Shown: positions 9,957 through 21,077, numbered from the stretch's first letter. The stretch is 64,000 bases of DNA from Polyporus tsugae (GCA_024305745.1 JAHRBS010000001.1:1240001-1304000); one strand, 5' to 3'. Translations and numbers: made by a program. Notes: generated by a model not told the origin, from the sequence alone.

Positions 9957-12900
9957 ATGAACTTGACACCTATCACGATTTCCTCTCGTTTGGTGCCATT
10001 CGACCCCGATACACCTTCCGCAGATGTTAGCAAAACTGTTGTCGTCCTCCCCGAGTTGCCTCCAAGCTTCTTCATACCACGCCTGGATGACAAACCACAG
10101 AACCCCATCATGGATACTCTGCGTATTCTAAAGAAGAAACCGCATAGTGTATCTACTTCCGCTCCACCAGCACCGTCGCTACCACCAGAACTCGCGCTGC
10201 TCTCTGGAGATCTCTTGAAGTTCGCACGAGCGGGGAAAAGTAACCTCGAAGATATCTGGCAGTCAGCTGCATTGCTTAGGCATGGGCACATGGTAAGCAG
10301 CTCATGCATTCATGCGGTAACCTGCTATAAAGATGTAGACTCTCCCAGAACCACGTCCTTTCATGGGATATACTCCGTCCATCCTTCAATGCGAACGTGG
10401 ATCCTTCTCCCTTCCTATCAGAACAGTCTACTAACAGATTCGCTTCCGCCAGATACCAGTAAGTGCTGTATTATCTAATTCACATGCCCGTTCTGTCCTC
10501 AACGGAACCCAAGTCTACGTCCACCAATTCAGGATACCGACGTACACCTCGTGTACATACAGGTCCCAGAACTGTTCCAATCGCTTCTTCTTACCGTCAA
10601 CGGGACGTCATCGCATTTTCACATATGGAATCCCATTCTTCAGCGATTTGCCTTGAGGGGTCTTCAAGAGAAGCAGCGGGGTCGCATTGTGATTGTGGGC
10701 AAGGACGAGATTGCAAGCGCAAGGTGAGTTCCACCACCAGATCTTACGTACCCATGCTGACTGCGACGAAGTCTTTTGAAGCGCTTCCTCACTGTCGGCA
10801 ACCTCATGAGACGTTTGGAGATATTGACTGAAATTCGATCACCGAGGTGTGTGATAATCGCTCATCCAACCCTGTATCTTCACGTCTCATGGTTATATGC
10901 GCACTAGTCGACATCATCCAGCCAACCAACCCACTCCAACTCTCCATGCGTTCACTCATGCTCTCTCATCCATTTTGGCGCACCTACGTCAGACTGCAGA
11001 GACCATTCCTCCAGACGTGCAGGCGAGCCCAGGAGGGGATGCCAGACTGACTGCCTTGTGGACAAGGTACGAGGATATGGAGAGTGTGTTGCAGGCTCTC
11101 GCTGCTTTGTGTGGTCGGGTATGTGCATATATGCGTCGAATTATGACAATGCTAATTCTGTGAAACCTATGTCTAGGAAGAGACACTGGATCCTGCAGAT
11201 TTCAACCCCATTCCGACCTCACCTAACGCGCTTCTTTCCGCCATCTATCACCACCTTGCCGACCATTTGGACCGCTCATCGCCTCGAGTTGTGACGGCGA
11301 GTCTCGCGTTCATGCTCACCACTACGTCGCAGGGATACATCGAGTCCCTATGCGCATCTGTCGGGTACAGCACACCACGCTCCCAAACCCGCCCGGCTTT
11401 CGCGAGGTCGCGCGTACGGTCAGATGACCGTCTTCCCTCGGCGATTCCTGACGACGAGAACGAGTATGGGGCCGACCGACCAGAGGATGACCTAGATCTG
11501 GATGCCGACCGGTTTCCAGAATTCATCCAGCCCGAAGTAGCGGAGGTGTTCACGCGTTCGAGGAAGTCACTCGTGCTCCTTCGTGCGGCCGATCCCGAAC
11601 ATCCGCTTTTGACGAGCAAACGTCTGCACCCGGAGATCGAGTGGCTGTGGACCGAAGAGCAGCTTGACAACATGGACGACGTTCTCTCGTTCGGCAGTGA
11701 TCCACTAATTACCCAATCACGACCTATCAAGGAGCGTGGAGGACCCTCTGACTCAACAGCCCGCACGGACGTCTTGAGCTCGTTCAAGGTGTTCGACTTG
11801 CCCCCCGGAGAACCCAGCTTAAGTCTCAGCGCTCACCGGACCGCCAACCTGCTTTCCAACGCCCACTCCACGGCGACACTCCGCACGTTCCTCACCGCCT
11901 TTCCGTCGTCCCTGCCGCCTTCCACCCCGACGCTCTCGCATCTCACCGCGCGGATCCTCGCACCGCTCATCGCCCATGCACACGCACTTTCAGGCGCGCT
12001 CGTCGCGCGGTTCCTGAGCCCTGCGACGCACCTGCACCTCCACACGCATCTCGTTCTGCTTCGCGGGTACATCCTGCTCACCTCGCACGCGTTCAAGTCA
12101 CGCCTCCAAGACGCGCTCTTCAGCCACTCGGAGGACGTCAGCACCCCGGTCGTCGGCTCGAGGATGCATGCTGCGGGCGAAGCGAGGGAGCTCGCGCGGG
12201 AAGAACAGGCGAAGCTGAGGAGCGACGGGCACAGTAGGAGTCGGAGTCGCGCCGCGAGCTGCGTGGGTGAGCAGAAGCAGAAGCAGACACAGAAGAAGGG
12301 GAAGAGGATCGTAGGGCTGTCTCCGGCGCTGACTATCGGAGACAAGTGGCCGCCTTTGGGCTCGGATCTGAACTTCTTGCTGCGGACAGTGGTGGTGGAT
12401 GCGTTGGAGGACGGACGTGCGTTCAGCACGGCGGACGGCGATGAAGGCGTGGAGGACGAGAAGGCGAAGGCCCAGAGAAGGATTGTGGAGGAGGCCGGGT
12501 GGAGGCTTGGGTTCGCGATTCGAGATTTGCCCATAGGAACTGGGAGGGAGAAGTGGCTAAATCCATTCGGTCAGTTTTCTTCCGGCGTTGCTACGTTGTC
12601 GAGGGATGCTAATCAAACTATGTCCTGCAGCCATTGAGTACGTCCCGCCTAACCCTAATTTTCGAAGCTCTCGTTCGCTAACGTCAATGCAGAGCTCTGG
12701 ACTTTCTCTACATGCACTATCAACCACCCTACCCCCTCGACGTCCTCATCACACCAGCAATCCTCTCCAAATACCACCGCATGTTCGCCTTCAACCTTCG
12801 ACTTATGCGCAGTAGGTTCTCTTGTCATCCTGCGACGGTCCCTCTCTCTGATGAGGTTTGCTTTTCTCAGTCGAGAACGTCGTCCGCACGCTCTTCCGCC

Positions 12901-13635
12901 TCACCCGTAACGTATCGGCGCCTCTCTTCCCAACACTCACGCCGTCGAACAAGCTCCTCCTCCACTTCCGCTTCGTCGTGCACACATTCATCATGGCCCT
13001 TTCCTCGTATGTCTACGACGTCGCGATCGGCAGCAACATGGACACGCTCCTCGCCCGTCTTGCCGCCGCGGCCGAGCCGGAGCTCGTCATCAGCACCACC
13101 ACTAGCGCCAATGGGAGCGCCAACGAGAGGGAGCCCGCGGCCGAGGCGTTCGCGGACGTGTTCAGCCTGGGCGAGTACCACTCGCGGGTGCTGGACGACG
13201 TCCTGAGCTCGTGCCTGCTCAGGTCCGGCCAGAAGGCGGTCGGCGACATCCTGCGGCAGTGTATGGAGTGCGTGCTCGAGCTGGGCGTCCTTGCCGGTGA
13301 GCTGAGGGACGGGAACATGGAAGAGTACGAGGCGGCGCCGCTGCTCGAGGACCTGTGGAGCCGGTTCAGGGCGAAGATGACTACGTTTGTGAGTGGCGTG
13401 CTCGTCTTGTGTTGTGTATGGGGGGTAGTGATGACTGATGACCGATGTCGTGCAGGTCAAGGTGCTGAAGGCGCTGGTCGAGAAGGAGGCGGACGGCGCG
13501 GGGCTTGTGTTGAGCGATATCCCGCTGCACATGATGCAGGGTGCGAGGCGCGTTTCGGGGACGACGGCGAACTTGCACCAGCTTCTCTTGAGGCTGAACA
13601 TGTCCGAGTGGTGGACCCGGAAAGCGTCTTCGTGA
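9957..13635 (+). CDS. Gamma-tubulin complex component (Spc97/Spc98 family, GCP5/GCP6-like)
   Basis: Ten exons: 9957-10292, 10349-10458, 10514-10723, 10772-10846, 10908-11118, 11177-12569, 12631-12637, 12693-12811, 12871-13388, 13456-13635; 1052 aa. GCP proteins build the gamma-tubulin ring that nucleates microtubules at the spindle pole body. Family signals: SWDILRPSF, the LVYIQVPELFQSLLLTVNGTSS segment (read in parts), FLTVGNLMRRLEIL, ALDFLYMHYQPPYPLDVLI, KYHRMFAFNLRLMR, and HTFIMALSSYVYDVAI in the gamma-tubulin-binding GRIP2 half. The large variable insert (about 320-620) fits GCP5 or GCP6 rather than the core GCP2/GCP3; which of the two I cannot decide. Exon 7 is only 7 nt (codes the join A-I-E) and is needed to keep frame. 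Ends 635 nt from the convergent CDC6. Confidence 0.85.
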
Positions 13636-14270
13636 CGCGGTGCTTGTATTTCACCCCATCCATAATCTGTGTATCCAGGTCGTCGGTCGAACGCATGGCA
13701 TAGCGTGGACGGATGTGGAACATTGATTGCATTGAATTCATCGCATTATTGTGTTACAAAACCATGCCGTTACAAAACTAGGACTACGAGATACTGAGTA
13801 TACTACATTGGCAGAGAGGTCTACTAGAACTACTTGTTGTGGGAGTGCGGCATTTGATCCACAAGATATCGATCCGTTGACAGACGAATGCAGAGCAACG
13901 AAGGGGTAGATGCATGGATGAGGGTCCCGGGAATCACAGTCAGAATGAGGATGACGTGATACTAGACGCAACGCGACGAGACGAGAGGCTGTGTGGATGC
14001 GATGACAAAACAATGTGGAGGAACATGGGCATGGTGTGTGTGTAACTGGAGACTGGATCGAGAGGAGCACGTAGCTGAAGCGAGCATGAAATGAGATGAG
14101 AGATGACAGAGACGAGATACAGATGAGGAGAGACAAATAGTATGGCGAGCATAAGTGGATGATGAGAGACCACAGGGAATAGTGAGAGAATAAATGAGAG
14201 GTAGGGAGCAGTACATCCTCGACCATGGCGTTCACGGCGACCGCTGGCTGGGGTATGAAGGGCTAAACGC
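13636..14270. other. Intergenic, between convergent genes
   Basis: About 635 nt between the stop codons of the gamma-tubulin complex gene and CDC6. AG-rich low complexity; no coding or RNA feature recognised. Confidence 0.5.
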
Positions 14271-16370
14271 CTAGTCCTCCATGGCTTCTTCAAAGCCCAC
14301 GAGGTCCGCGGGGACGTGTCCGCGCGCCTTCGCCTCTCGGGCGATGCGAGCCTGCTCGCGTTGGTAAATGGCGCGGACCTCTTCTTCGCGCGCGTCGGCC
14401 GGGGCATCCTCGAGACCGACCCCAAGACCGCGAGCGACCTCGTCAAGGCGCACGCCCTCGACAAAGCGGACTTCCTGCACGCTGCCGCTGCCAGCGAAAG
14501 ACGCCGAGCGGCTGAAGTTCTTCTTTCCGGCCTTGCGAGGCGTCGTAGGGAGGCTGCCACTGCCTGACAAAGCGAAGAGGCCAACGACCTCGAGGACGCC
14601 CGCGAGGTCGCCAAATTCGCTGCGAGACACAGGGCTAAAGACGCCGCTCTCCGCGCGTCCGAGGATCGTGGTGTAGAACGCATGAAGCTGACCCGCGTCA
14701 TGGCTGGCTGGCTTCACTTGGACTGCAGAAGACGACTGTGTGCGTTTCATAGGAGAACGCGACGGAGACGAGGCGGGGGAAGCGGAGATTGGAACCCCCG
14801 CCTCGGACATCTTCGCAGCCAGAAGGGCGGCCAACAGGACGAGACGCTGCTGGAGGCCGAGTTCCCGGACCTTCGTCACAGTCTCGCTGTCGCTAGTCTT
14901 CCGAGCCGTTCCGGAAGCCGCAGACGCCGGTGTGGTTTTGCCGGCGGGCGCATATGCCTTGAGCGCAGAGAGAATATGCGAAGGTGTGACCGCAGGCGAA
15001 GGGGTATTAAGAGGGTCTGCCGACGGGGAAGCAATGACAGCAAGGTCGATTGCGCCACGAAGAACCTCGAACACGGCGCGGACATCACCAGTCTGAGCGG
15101 CGATCTTCTTGGACAAGAGAGTCAGGGTAGGCGTTGGTAAGAACTTCTTGGTGCGTTCCAGGGTCTCCTTGTCATCCAACATAGGCGCGAGCCGGGTCTG
15201 GAGGATACCAAGCAATTGCTCTGGCGTGTACGGAGCAAAGTGAAGCGTCTGTACCCCGGCAAGCGACTGGACCGAGACTGTCGTCGAAGAGGACGACGTG
15301 AGAGTGTGCGTGTTGGCAATTCCAATAAGCCTCAGGCTCGAGGAGAACGTGTGCGCGAGGGTAAACAGAGGGGACAACGCCTGGGTCGACGAGGCGACGT
15401 GATCCATCTCGTCCAGAACGACAATGCTATGACAATCGCTTTTGAATAAATACATTCCCAGAAGTTGCGGTTGGAAACGCACCATCGCTGCTTATTTGAG
15501 CCAAGCGCCTTCTCGACCGTCTGCTGCGGACAGTCCTTTGATTTCCGTGCGCGTCCAGGGGACTTGTTTCCAATGCCAACCATTTCGGCAAGCCGCTGCC
15601 AGAGAGCATCCACGCCATCTAGCGCCATGCAATTGACGGAGAGGAGCCGAACATGCGTTAGCCGGCCAGCGAGATCCGCGAGGGTTGCGTTCACCAACGC
15701 GGTCTTCCCGGTGCCAGGCGATCCAGATATGTACAAGGCGGAACTGTTGTTGGCGGAGGAAGTACCGTCAATGAAACTGAGAATGAAGGCCTGGATCTCA
15801 GACCGTTCTTGTTCGCGACCGGCCATCTGCGGCCCGTCATTACAGGTTGGACGGAGTAGCGCCCGAGCACGGACATGGAGGGGAAGCAGCAGAGAGGGGG
15901 GAGTGGCTGGAGGGGTGGCGAGGGAGAGGGAGAGGTGCGAAAGGGAAGTTGCGGGGGTGGCGGCGGCAGCTTGCCGGAGGTTAGACGTTGACGCGTATCG
16001 CCGGGGCGCTAACGACCACGTCAGCAACAACCAGCAAGATCATCGCAAGCAACTTACTGCCTGGACGAGACGATCCATCGTGAACCATGGTACTGGTTCG
16101 ACGCAAAGATCTTGTGAGTCGAGGGCTGGAAGGGATGGACGCGTTGATGGCCTCGACGACGAAGGGAGGGATGTTCTCCTTGTTGTGGTCGCCATCGAGG
16201 ACGGAGCCAGTGGTCTTTGCGCGTTTTGGATTTGGCGTCGGGTCAGGAGTGGGGAGGACGAGAGAACCCTCAAGATCGGGGGGAGGGGTGGAATCCGAAG
16301 AGTCGACCTGGGTGGTCTGGTGCGACCGCTTGCCCAGGACGGAGCCAGCGTTTGGGCGTGGCGGACTCAT
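14271..16370 (-). CDS. CDC6: Cdc6/Cdc18 replication licensing ATPase
   Basis: Exons 16370-16058, 16008-15483, 15426-14271; 664 aa. Cdc6 is the AAA+ ATPase that, with ORC and Cdt1, loads Mcm2-7 onto origins in G1. Visible: Walker A GSPGTGKT at about 200-207, Walker B VVLDEMD at about 282-288 (completed across intron 2), a sensor-1-like GIANTHTL segment, and sensor 2 GDVRAVFEVLRGAIDL, followed by the winged-helix region. The N-terminal 150 residues are disordered with KEN at 64-66 (NKENIPP) and many Ser/Thr-Pro sites; full CDK consensus sites include TPRR at 105, SPGR, SPMK and TPRK. In yeasts CDK phosphorylation and proteolysis of Cdc6 prevent re-replication. Two ACGCGT sites lie upstream. The C-terminus is longer and more Ser-rich than in yeast. 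Confidence 0.93.
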
Positions 16371-16539
16371 GGTAGTGGAGGAGTGGGGGGAGCTGTCGAC
16401 GAAAGATGTCGCCGTCTTGACCGTTGTTGGGGCAGTCGGCGTCGTCTTGTCGTGGATGGGGGGAAACGGGGCAGAGGCGCGCGTGCGAAGCGCTTATGAC
16501 GGGGGGCGACACGCTTTCAAACTCCGCCCAGTCAACGCG

Positions 16540-16574
16540 ACGCGTCCTGTCGCGCAACCACGTGACCGACGCGT
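16540..16574. promoter_or_regulatory. Pair of ACGCGT (MCB) sites upstream of CDC6
   Basis: ACGCGT at 16540-16545 and 16569-16574, 170-199 nt upstream of the CDC6 start, with further near matches (AACGCG, GTCGCGCG) between them. Same type of site as upstream of DBF4. MBF control is inference. Confidence 0.5.
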
Positions 16575-16826
16575 CGCGCGACTCATTAAGGAAACATGCT
16601 CTCAGCCTGCAGCGGAACTAGTGCGGACATAGTGTCAGTTCTCGCTCTCCGTAGCTCGCTCGCTCCTGGTTCCTAACACCCCATTTTTGCCGCCAGCATG
16701 CCTTGAATCTGCGCTTGCGAGTGCGGCACGACGAGCTTCTCAGCGAGGCAGTGCCACTCATCGTCCGGGCCCATATAGTCCTCCGACCGAAGTCCCATCT
16801 CCTCCCTCGGCTTGCTCGGGACCACC

Positions 16827-18032
16827 ATGCTGCTCCGCGTTCCCACCTGGTACCTGCCCGCCCTCCTGTCCACCTTTCTCACCAGCTCAGGCCCAGGGGG
16901 GAAGGTCCTAGTCTTGGCTGGCAGTTTGAAGCCCTATGTAGTTCCGAGGTGAGCACAGACAACTCATTCAGACACCGGTACCTTGCCAACTCACTTCATA
17001 TCTTTATTTATAGAGACGACAGTGATGATAGCGACAGCGATGATGATGACGACGACAAAAGCACACACCACCATGGAAGCACCACTAACACTGCTTCTGC
17101 TTCGGGGCGCACTAGTATTGGTTCTGGTTCGAGTGCAACTATTACTGGCTCTGCTTCCAAGTCCACTATTACTGCTTCTCCTTCTGGCAACGGAGTTACG
17201 AGGCATGGGGCTGTCGCCGGCATTGTCATAGCATGCCGTGAGTGCTGCATTCTCCTGCGCGAATATACAGTACTCACCTCAACCAGTCCTCTTCATCCTG
17301 CTTCTCATATGCCTCACCTGCTGGTGCCGCCGCCGGAGACGAACAAGAGCCCGGCAGCAAGCTCAAGCTGCCGCCATCGCCGCCGCTGCCCCGGAAATGA
17401 AGGAACACTCGCTCTCGTCCACGCCGCTCCTCATGCAACACCCGCCTAACCCGCGCACCCGCTCCATGGCTGCCACAGGCCCGATAGACACGGTGCCTGT
17501 CCCCCTCTACTTCTCTGACAGCCCTGGACGGCGTGAGACGCAGGACTTGCGCAACGTCGCCCCCGGGACGGACGACGGGAGGCCATTGCCAAACCCGTAC
17601 GACGGAGAAACACCCCCGCAGCCTCCCCCACGCGACCTCCTCCTGGCCTCTCCCACGTCCCCCACATCCCCCGCCGCCCCCACGGCCTGGTCGTATTCTA
17701 CGACCCCGGACGAATCGCGCTACGCGTCAACCTCGTCGCGCGTGTCCCGCAGAGAATCGGCTGCGCCATCTGCATGGACGCACGACGAGCTTCACAGCGA
17801 CGCGGCATCAGCATCATCCGAGGCGCCGCTGCTCGCGAGGGGCGATACACAGGCGTCACGCCTCAGTGCGTCATCTAGCCTGCACGAGGAGATGGCGGGA
17901 TACCAGAAGAGACTAGAGGCGCACCACAGGAAGGAGTCGGAGGATGCGATAATAAGGGAGCACGGGATCGGGGCGGGAGCGAGCGTACCTGCAGACCCGC
18001 CGCCGGTATACAGTGCGGCGGTGGACATGTAG
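16827..18032 (+). CDS. Single-pass membrane protein with Ser/Thr-rich ectodomain
   Basis: Exons 16827-16948, 17014-17237, 17287-18032; 363 aa. Residues 1-about 38 are moderately hydrophobic (MLLRVPTWYLPALLSTFL) and may be a signal peptide. An Asp/Ser run (DDSDDSDSDDDDDD, about 42-55) is followed by a Ser/Thr/Gly-rich stretch suited to O-mannosylation, then one transmembrane helix (GAVAGIVIACLLFILLLICL, about 97-116), a stop-transfer CWCRRRRR, and a long cytoplasmic tail with Pro-rich motifs ending in DPPPVYSAAV (a PPxY-like motif). This layout recalls Mid2/Wsc-type surface sensors, but no WSC domain is present and I do not recognise the family. The first exon and start are the least certain part. 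It is divergent from CDC6 with 456 nt between start codons. Confidence 0.68.
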
Positions 18033-18394
18033 GACTCGGACCGTGTGGACGTTGAACGTTGAGTCGCCGGTACGAATGAACATGGACGCTGCCACTGCGA
18101 AGATGGACAGATGGGCTGCAGCGTGCAGTCTCCCGGACAATATTTGTTGCTTGTAATAGAAGTACTGATGTCATCATCATGATTTTATGAACGCTCGTCT
18201 TTTCTTCAAAGGCTGGTCACGGTGTCAGAATCCGACGAGTATGCCAGTGAGTGACAGAGCAGCGCTTACTTCTGCGCAAACACGTCCAAAAAACGAGGCC
18301 AGAACGTGCGTGCTGCGTAGGAAGCATATCTCGTAGTCAGCGCCGACAGCCTCGCACATGATTAACCATGCACGCACGCTCTCTTCCTCAGGCC
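18033..18394. other. Intergenic, between convergent genes
   Basis: 362 nt between the stop codons of the membrane-protein gene and SPO11. Nothing recognised beyond expected 3' UTRs. Confidence 0.5.
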
Positions 18395-20911
18395 TCAGTC
18401 ATCGCGGGCCGAATCCGCGCACGCCTGGCATATCTTCCTGATCAAGTAGCGTAGCAAGGGTGTCCCGGGGCTCCTTCCCGCTTGTGGCCGATCAGGGAAA
18501 CGAAGGGGGCCGTCTGTTGCAAGATCCGCGACGCTAGCCTCCGCAGGGTAGACCCAGGCAGCTCTGAGAACCTCTATCTCAGCCTTGCGTCGAGAGAAAA
18601 GCATATGCTGGAGCTCCTTTCTGCGAGCGAGTGAATGGTCAGTGAAGGCGCGATAGCGCGGCACCGCAGCCGTCGCCATGAATTGGCGGGCTTTCCGGAT
18701 CCAGTGCGTGGAGGGCTTCTGAAGGAGATGGCAGACATCTGGACTGACCTCCACTGCGCCGGCAGGTTGGCTCGTTTAAGGAGCGTACGTGCCTGGAGGG
18801 TGCAGGCAGATCAGCATAGGCTCGGTACGTACAATATGGGGAGCCCGGAAGGATAGAAGGGTAGCAATAGGAGGTTTGGAACGTAAGAGAACCCGGGGGA
18901 GGGTATGAAAAGCCAAAATTACATGCCTTCTTCTCGTCGTGCTTCGTGATCGGAAGCAGCGCGTCCTTGCCAACGCCAAGTCTGTGAATCAACCACCGCG
19001 CGCGATCGTGTGAGTATGGTATACTGTAACGCGAGGGGGAAGATCGGGGCTCTCCCGCCTCGCAGAGTAGTAAGGACATACAAGGCGAGCTCGCTTGCCC
19101 AAAGGCCAATCCATTGCAGCCGATCGGCTGCGAGATGAGCGTTTTCATGCCTCATGCGCGTGCTTCCGTGCTTGTAGACAGAGAGGATATCGATCCCGTA
19201 TGCGTCACCGTCGACCAATGCAAGGATCGGAACGCTAGACAGGAGGAAGGTTCGATCACCGGGTGAGAGCCGAGCAATAGGAAGGAAGGAAGACAGTACT
19301 GTGCTGGCAGATTGTCCGAGAGTGTCTTGACGAGCTGCCGAGTTGCAACATCTGGATATCCCTTTCCCTAGGAAAACGGGGTCGTCCGTGAGGTCGGGGA
19401 GGGGCAAGGAGATTGTGCGAGCGCGGACGCGAGGACGCACCGTGACGATCAGTCCGGAGCCTGGGAAGGCTTGGTGCGCCGCGAGTCGCAGTTTGCAGAG
19501 TGTCTGGAAGACAGCCTAGAATAGGCATATGAGGCGTTGTGGCGCGAAAAACTTGTATGAAAATGCTTCTAACCTCCTTTTCCACCACAAGCACCCACGC
19601 TAGGGTCCGCGCCACTGTGAACCGTTCTATATCCTCGGCTTGAGGAATCAAGGAGGCCTGTCGATGTCACTTCAGTCAGACGTGAAGAGAATTGTTGGAT
19701 AGGTTTGAGACATACGTCTCCGTCGCTGATCTCGAGAGTTTCTCCACTTTGCATATGTATCGTGATTCCCGAGCCGCAGATTAGTCCCTTCGAGGATGCG
19801 CGCTAAGACGTGAAGTGAGGGCACATGTGAGTCGTTGGTCACCAAAACCTTCTCCAAACATACCACATTCAGGTCCGCGCGAGTCAAGTGCAATGTGGCA
19901 GCAAGGTCGTCGACGAGCTAGAAGAGTGCTTTCATGAGCTCTTCTGAGAGTTTTCCAGGAAGCAGAGGGAACGAGCCCGATCGACAGTCGCCTGCGAACG
20001 GAAGAGCTGGACGTCGTTGTAGTAAATGTCCCTGACAGGGGCTGTTAGCGGAGGTCATCCTGAGTGAGCATAGACTATACCGCTTGGTCACTGGCACGCC
20101 TGAGACGAGAGCTTCGTGAATTAGATCGATAACCCTGAATAGTTGGGCTTGAACAATTTAGCATGTATGCTTCCTTTTGGACGGATCGGACACAATGTAC
20201 CGAAAGGTCGTGCGCTGGGGACCTTGGTTACTCGAGGGAAGACCAGCGAACGCATTGGTGTCTGACTGTATGCTCCCACAAGTCAGCCTCGGCATCCATA
20301 TGTCAAGTATGGACGTGCTCATCGGAAGGCTCCTTCCTTCTGTCCGCCAGTTGGAGAGTTATCTTTTTCTGGTTGCTTGGTTGACCTTTGGACTGACTAT
20401 ATGCGCTAGGAAGGGCATCGGAGAGCTTGGTGAGGAACGAGAGGACGAAGTCTTCCAGACACTCTAACGTCTCATCCCTACATGTGGGAGATCAGTCGAA
20501 TACATGCTTGTCGAATGGGTAAAAACATACCGAAGATCATTTTCATCCTCGCTGCTACTTTCCTCTGCTTCGTGAGGTCCGAGGCCATCCTGGTCCTGGT
20601 CCTGCGCGGTATAAGGCGAAATGTTAGGGGTTGCCTGCAGGGTTTCATGCTGCATGGGTTCGCTGGCCTGGAACATGTCGTCGTCAGACAGCTCCAACTC
20701 TATATCGACCTCGTCGTCCAGATTATTCCACAGGACAATATCTGCATCTGACTCGTCGAGACTGCATGCAAACTCCAGCTCCAGCTGGATGCGAATCATG
20801 TTCAGAGCAGTTGTTTGCAACCAGTGATAATGATAACAGTTGGACGCGCACCTCCGGAAAGTGGTCCATGTGCACGAAGCGGATCAAGTCAAGTCGCGAT
20901 CGGCTGGCCAT
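18395..20911 (-). CDS. SPO11: Spo11 meiotic DNA double-strand-break protein (topoisomerase VI A family)
   Basis: Fifteen exons: 20911-20852, 20784-20531, 20477-20315, 20261-20201, 20147-20081, 20031-19977, 19917-19864, 19802-19716, 19657-19574, 19515-19441, 19367-19300, 19234-19082, 18981-18927, 18792-18749, 18620-18395; 501 aa. Spo11 cuts DNA by a tyrosine transesterification to start meiotic recombination. The winged-helix 5Y-CAP part has KITLQLADR, AQLFRVIDLIHEAL, and TKRDIYYNDVQLF with the catalytic Tyr at about 206 (codon near 20020). The Toprim part has VEKE (E293), GKGYPDVATRQL, and LVDGDAYGIDIL (D351, D353), then HDEKK and QWRKELQHMLFSRRKAEIE. All key residues are present. Two introns appear to use GC donors (18926 and 19976; the second is weak). 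The acidic N-terminal insert (about 21-104) is unusual and the first exon is the least certain. Confidence 0.88.
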
Positions 20912-20942
20912 GGCCCATGGGAAGGCGACTCCTCACGCGTCT

Positions 20943-20957
20943 GGTCACGGCGTGACC
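20943..20957. repeat. Perfect inverted repeat in the SPO11 promoter
   Basis: Two 6-nt arms GGTCAC and GTGACC separated by GGC, 32 nt upstream of the proposed SPO11 start, next to an ACGCGT at 20935-20940. It could be an operator for a dimeric regulator; function unknown. Confidence 0.4.
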
Positions 20958-21077
20958 CAGCGCGTCTTGTCACACTAAGAACGAGACGCGCAACCAAAGT
21001 CAACGATTGACTGTGCACCCAGATTATAACAACTGTAAGTACGACTTGACAAATCCCTGACCAGACGCGCGGGCACG

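Noticed and set aside
10293..10513. Possible broken reading frame early in the gamma-tubulin complex gene
   Set aside because: The frame is restored with acceptors at 10348 and 10513, giving HVLSWDILRP and ARYHLRPPI in agreement with the family.
16673..16882. Minus-strand frame of 69 codons reading EEMGLRSEDYMGPDDEW
   Set aside because: It looks somewhat protein-like, but it overlaps the first exon of the membrane protein, has no splice partner and no family match.
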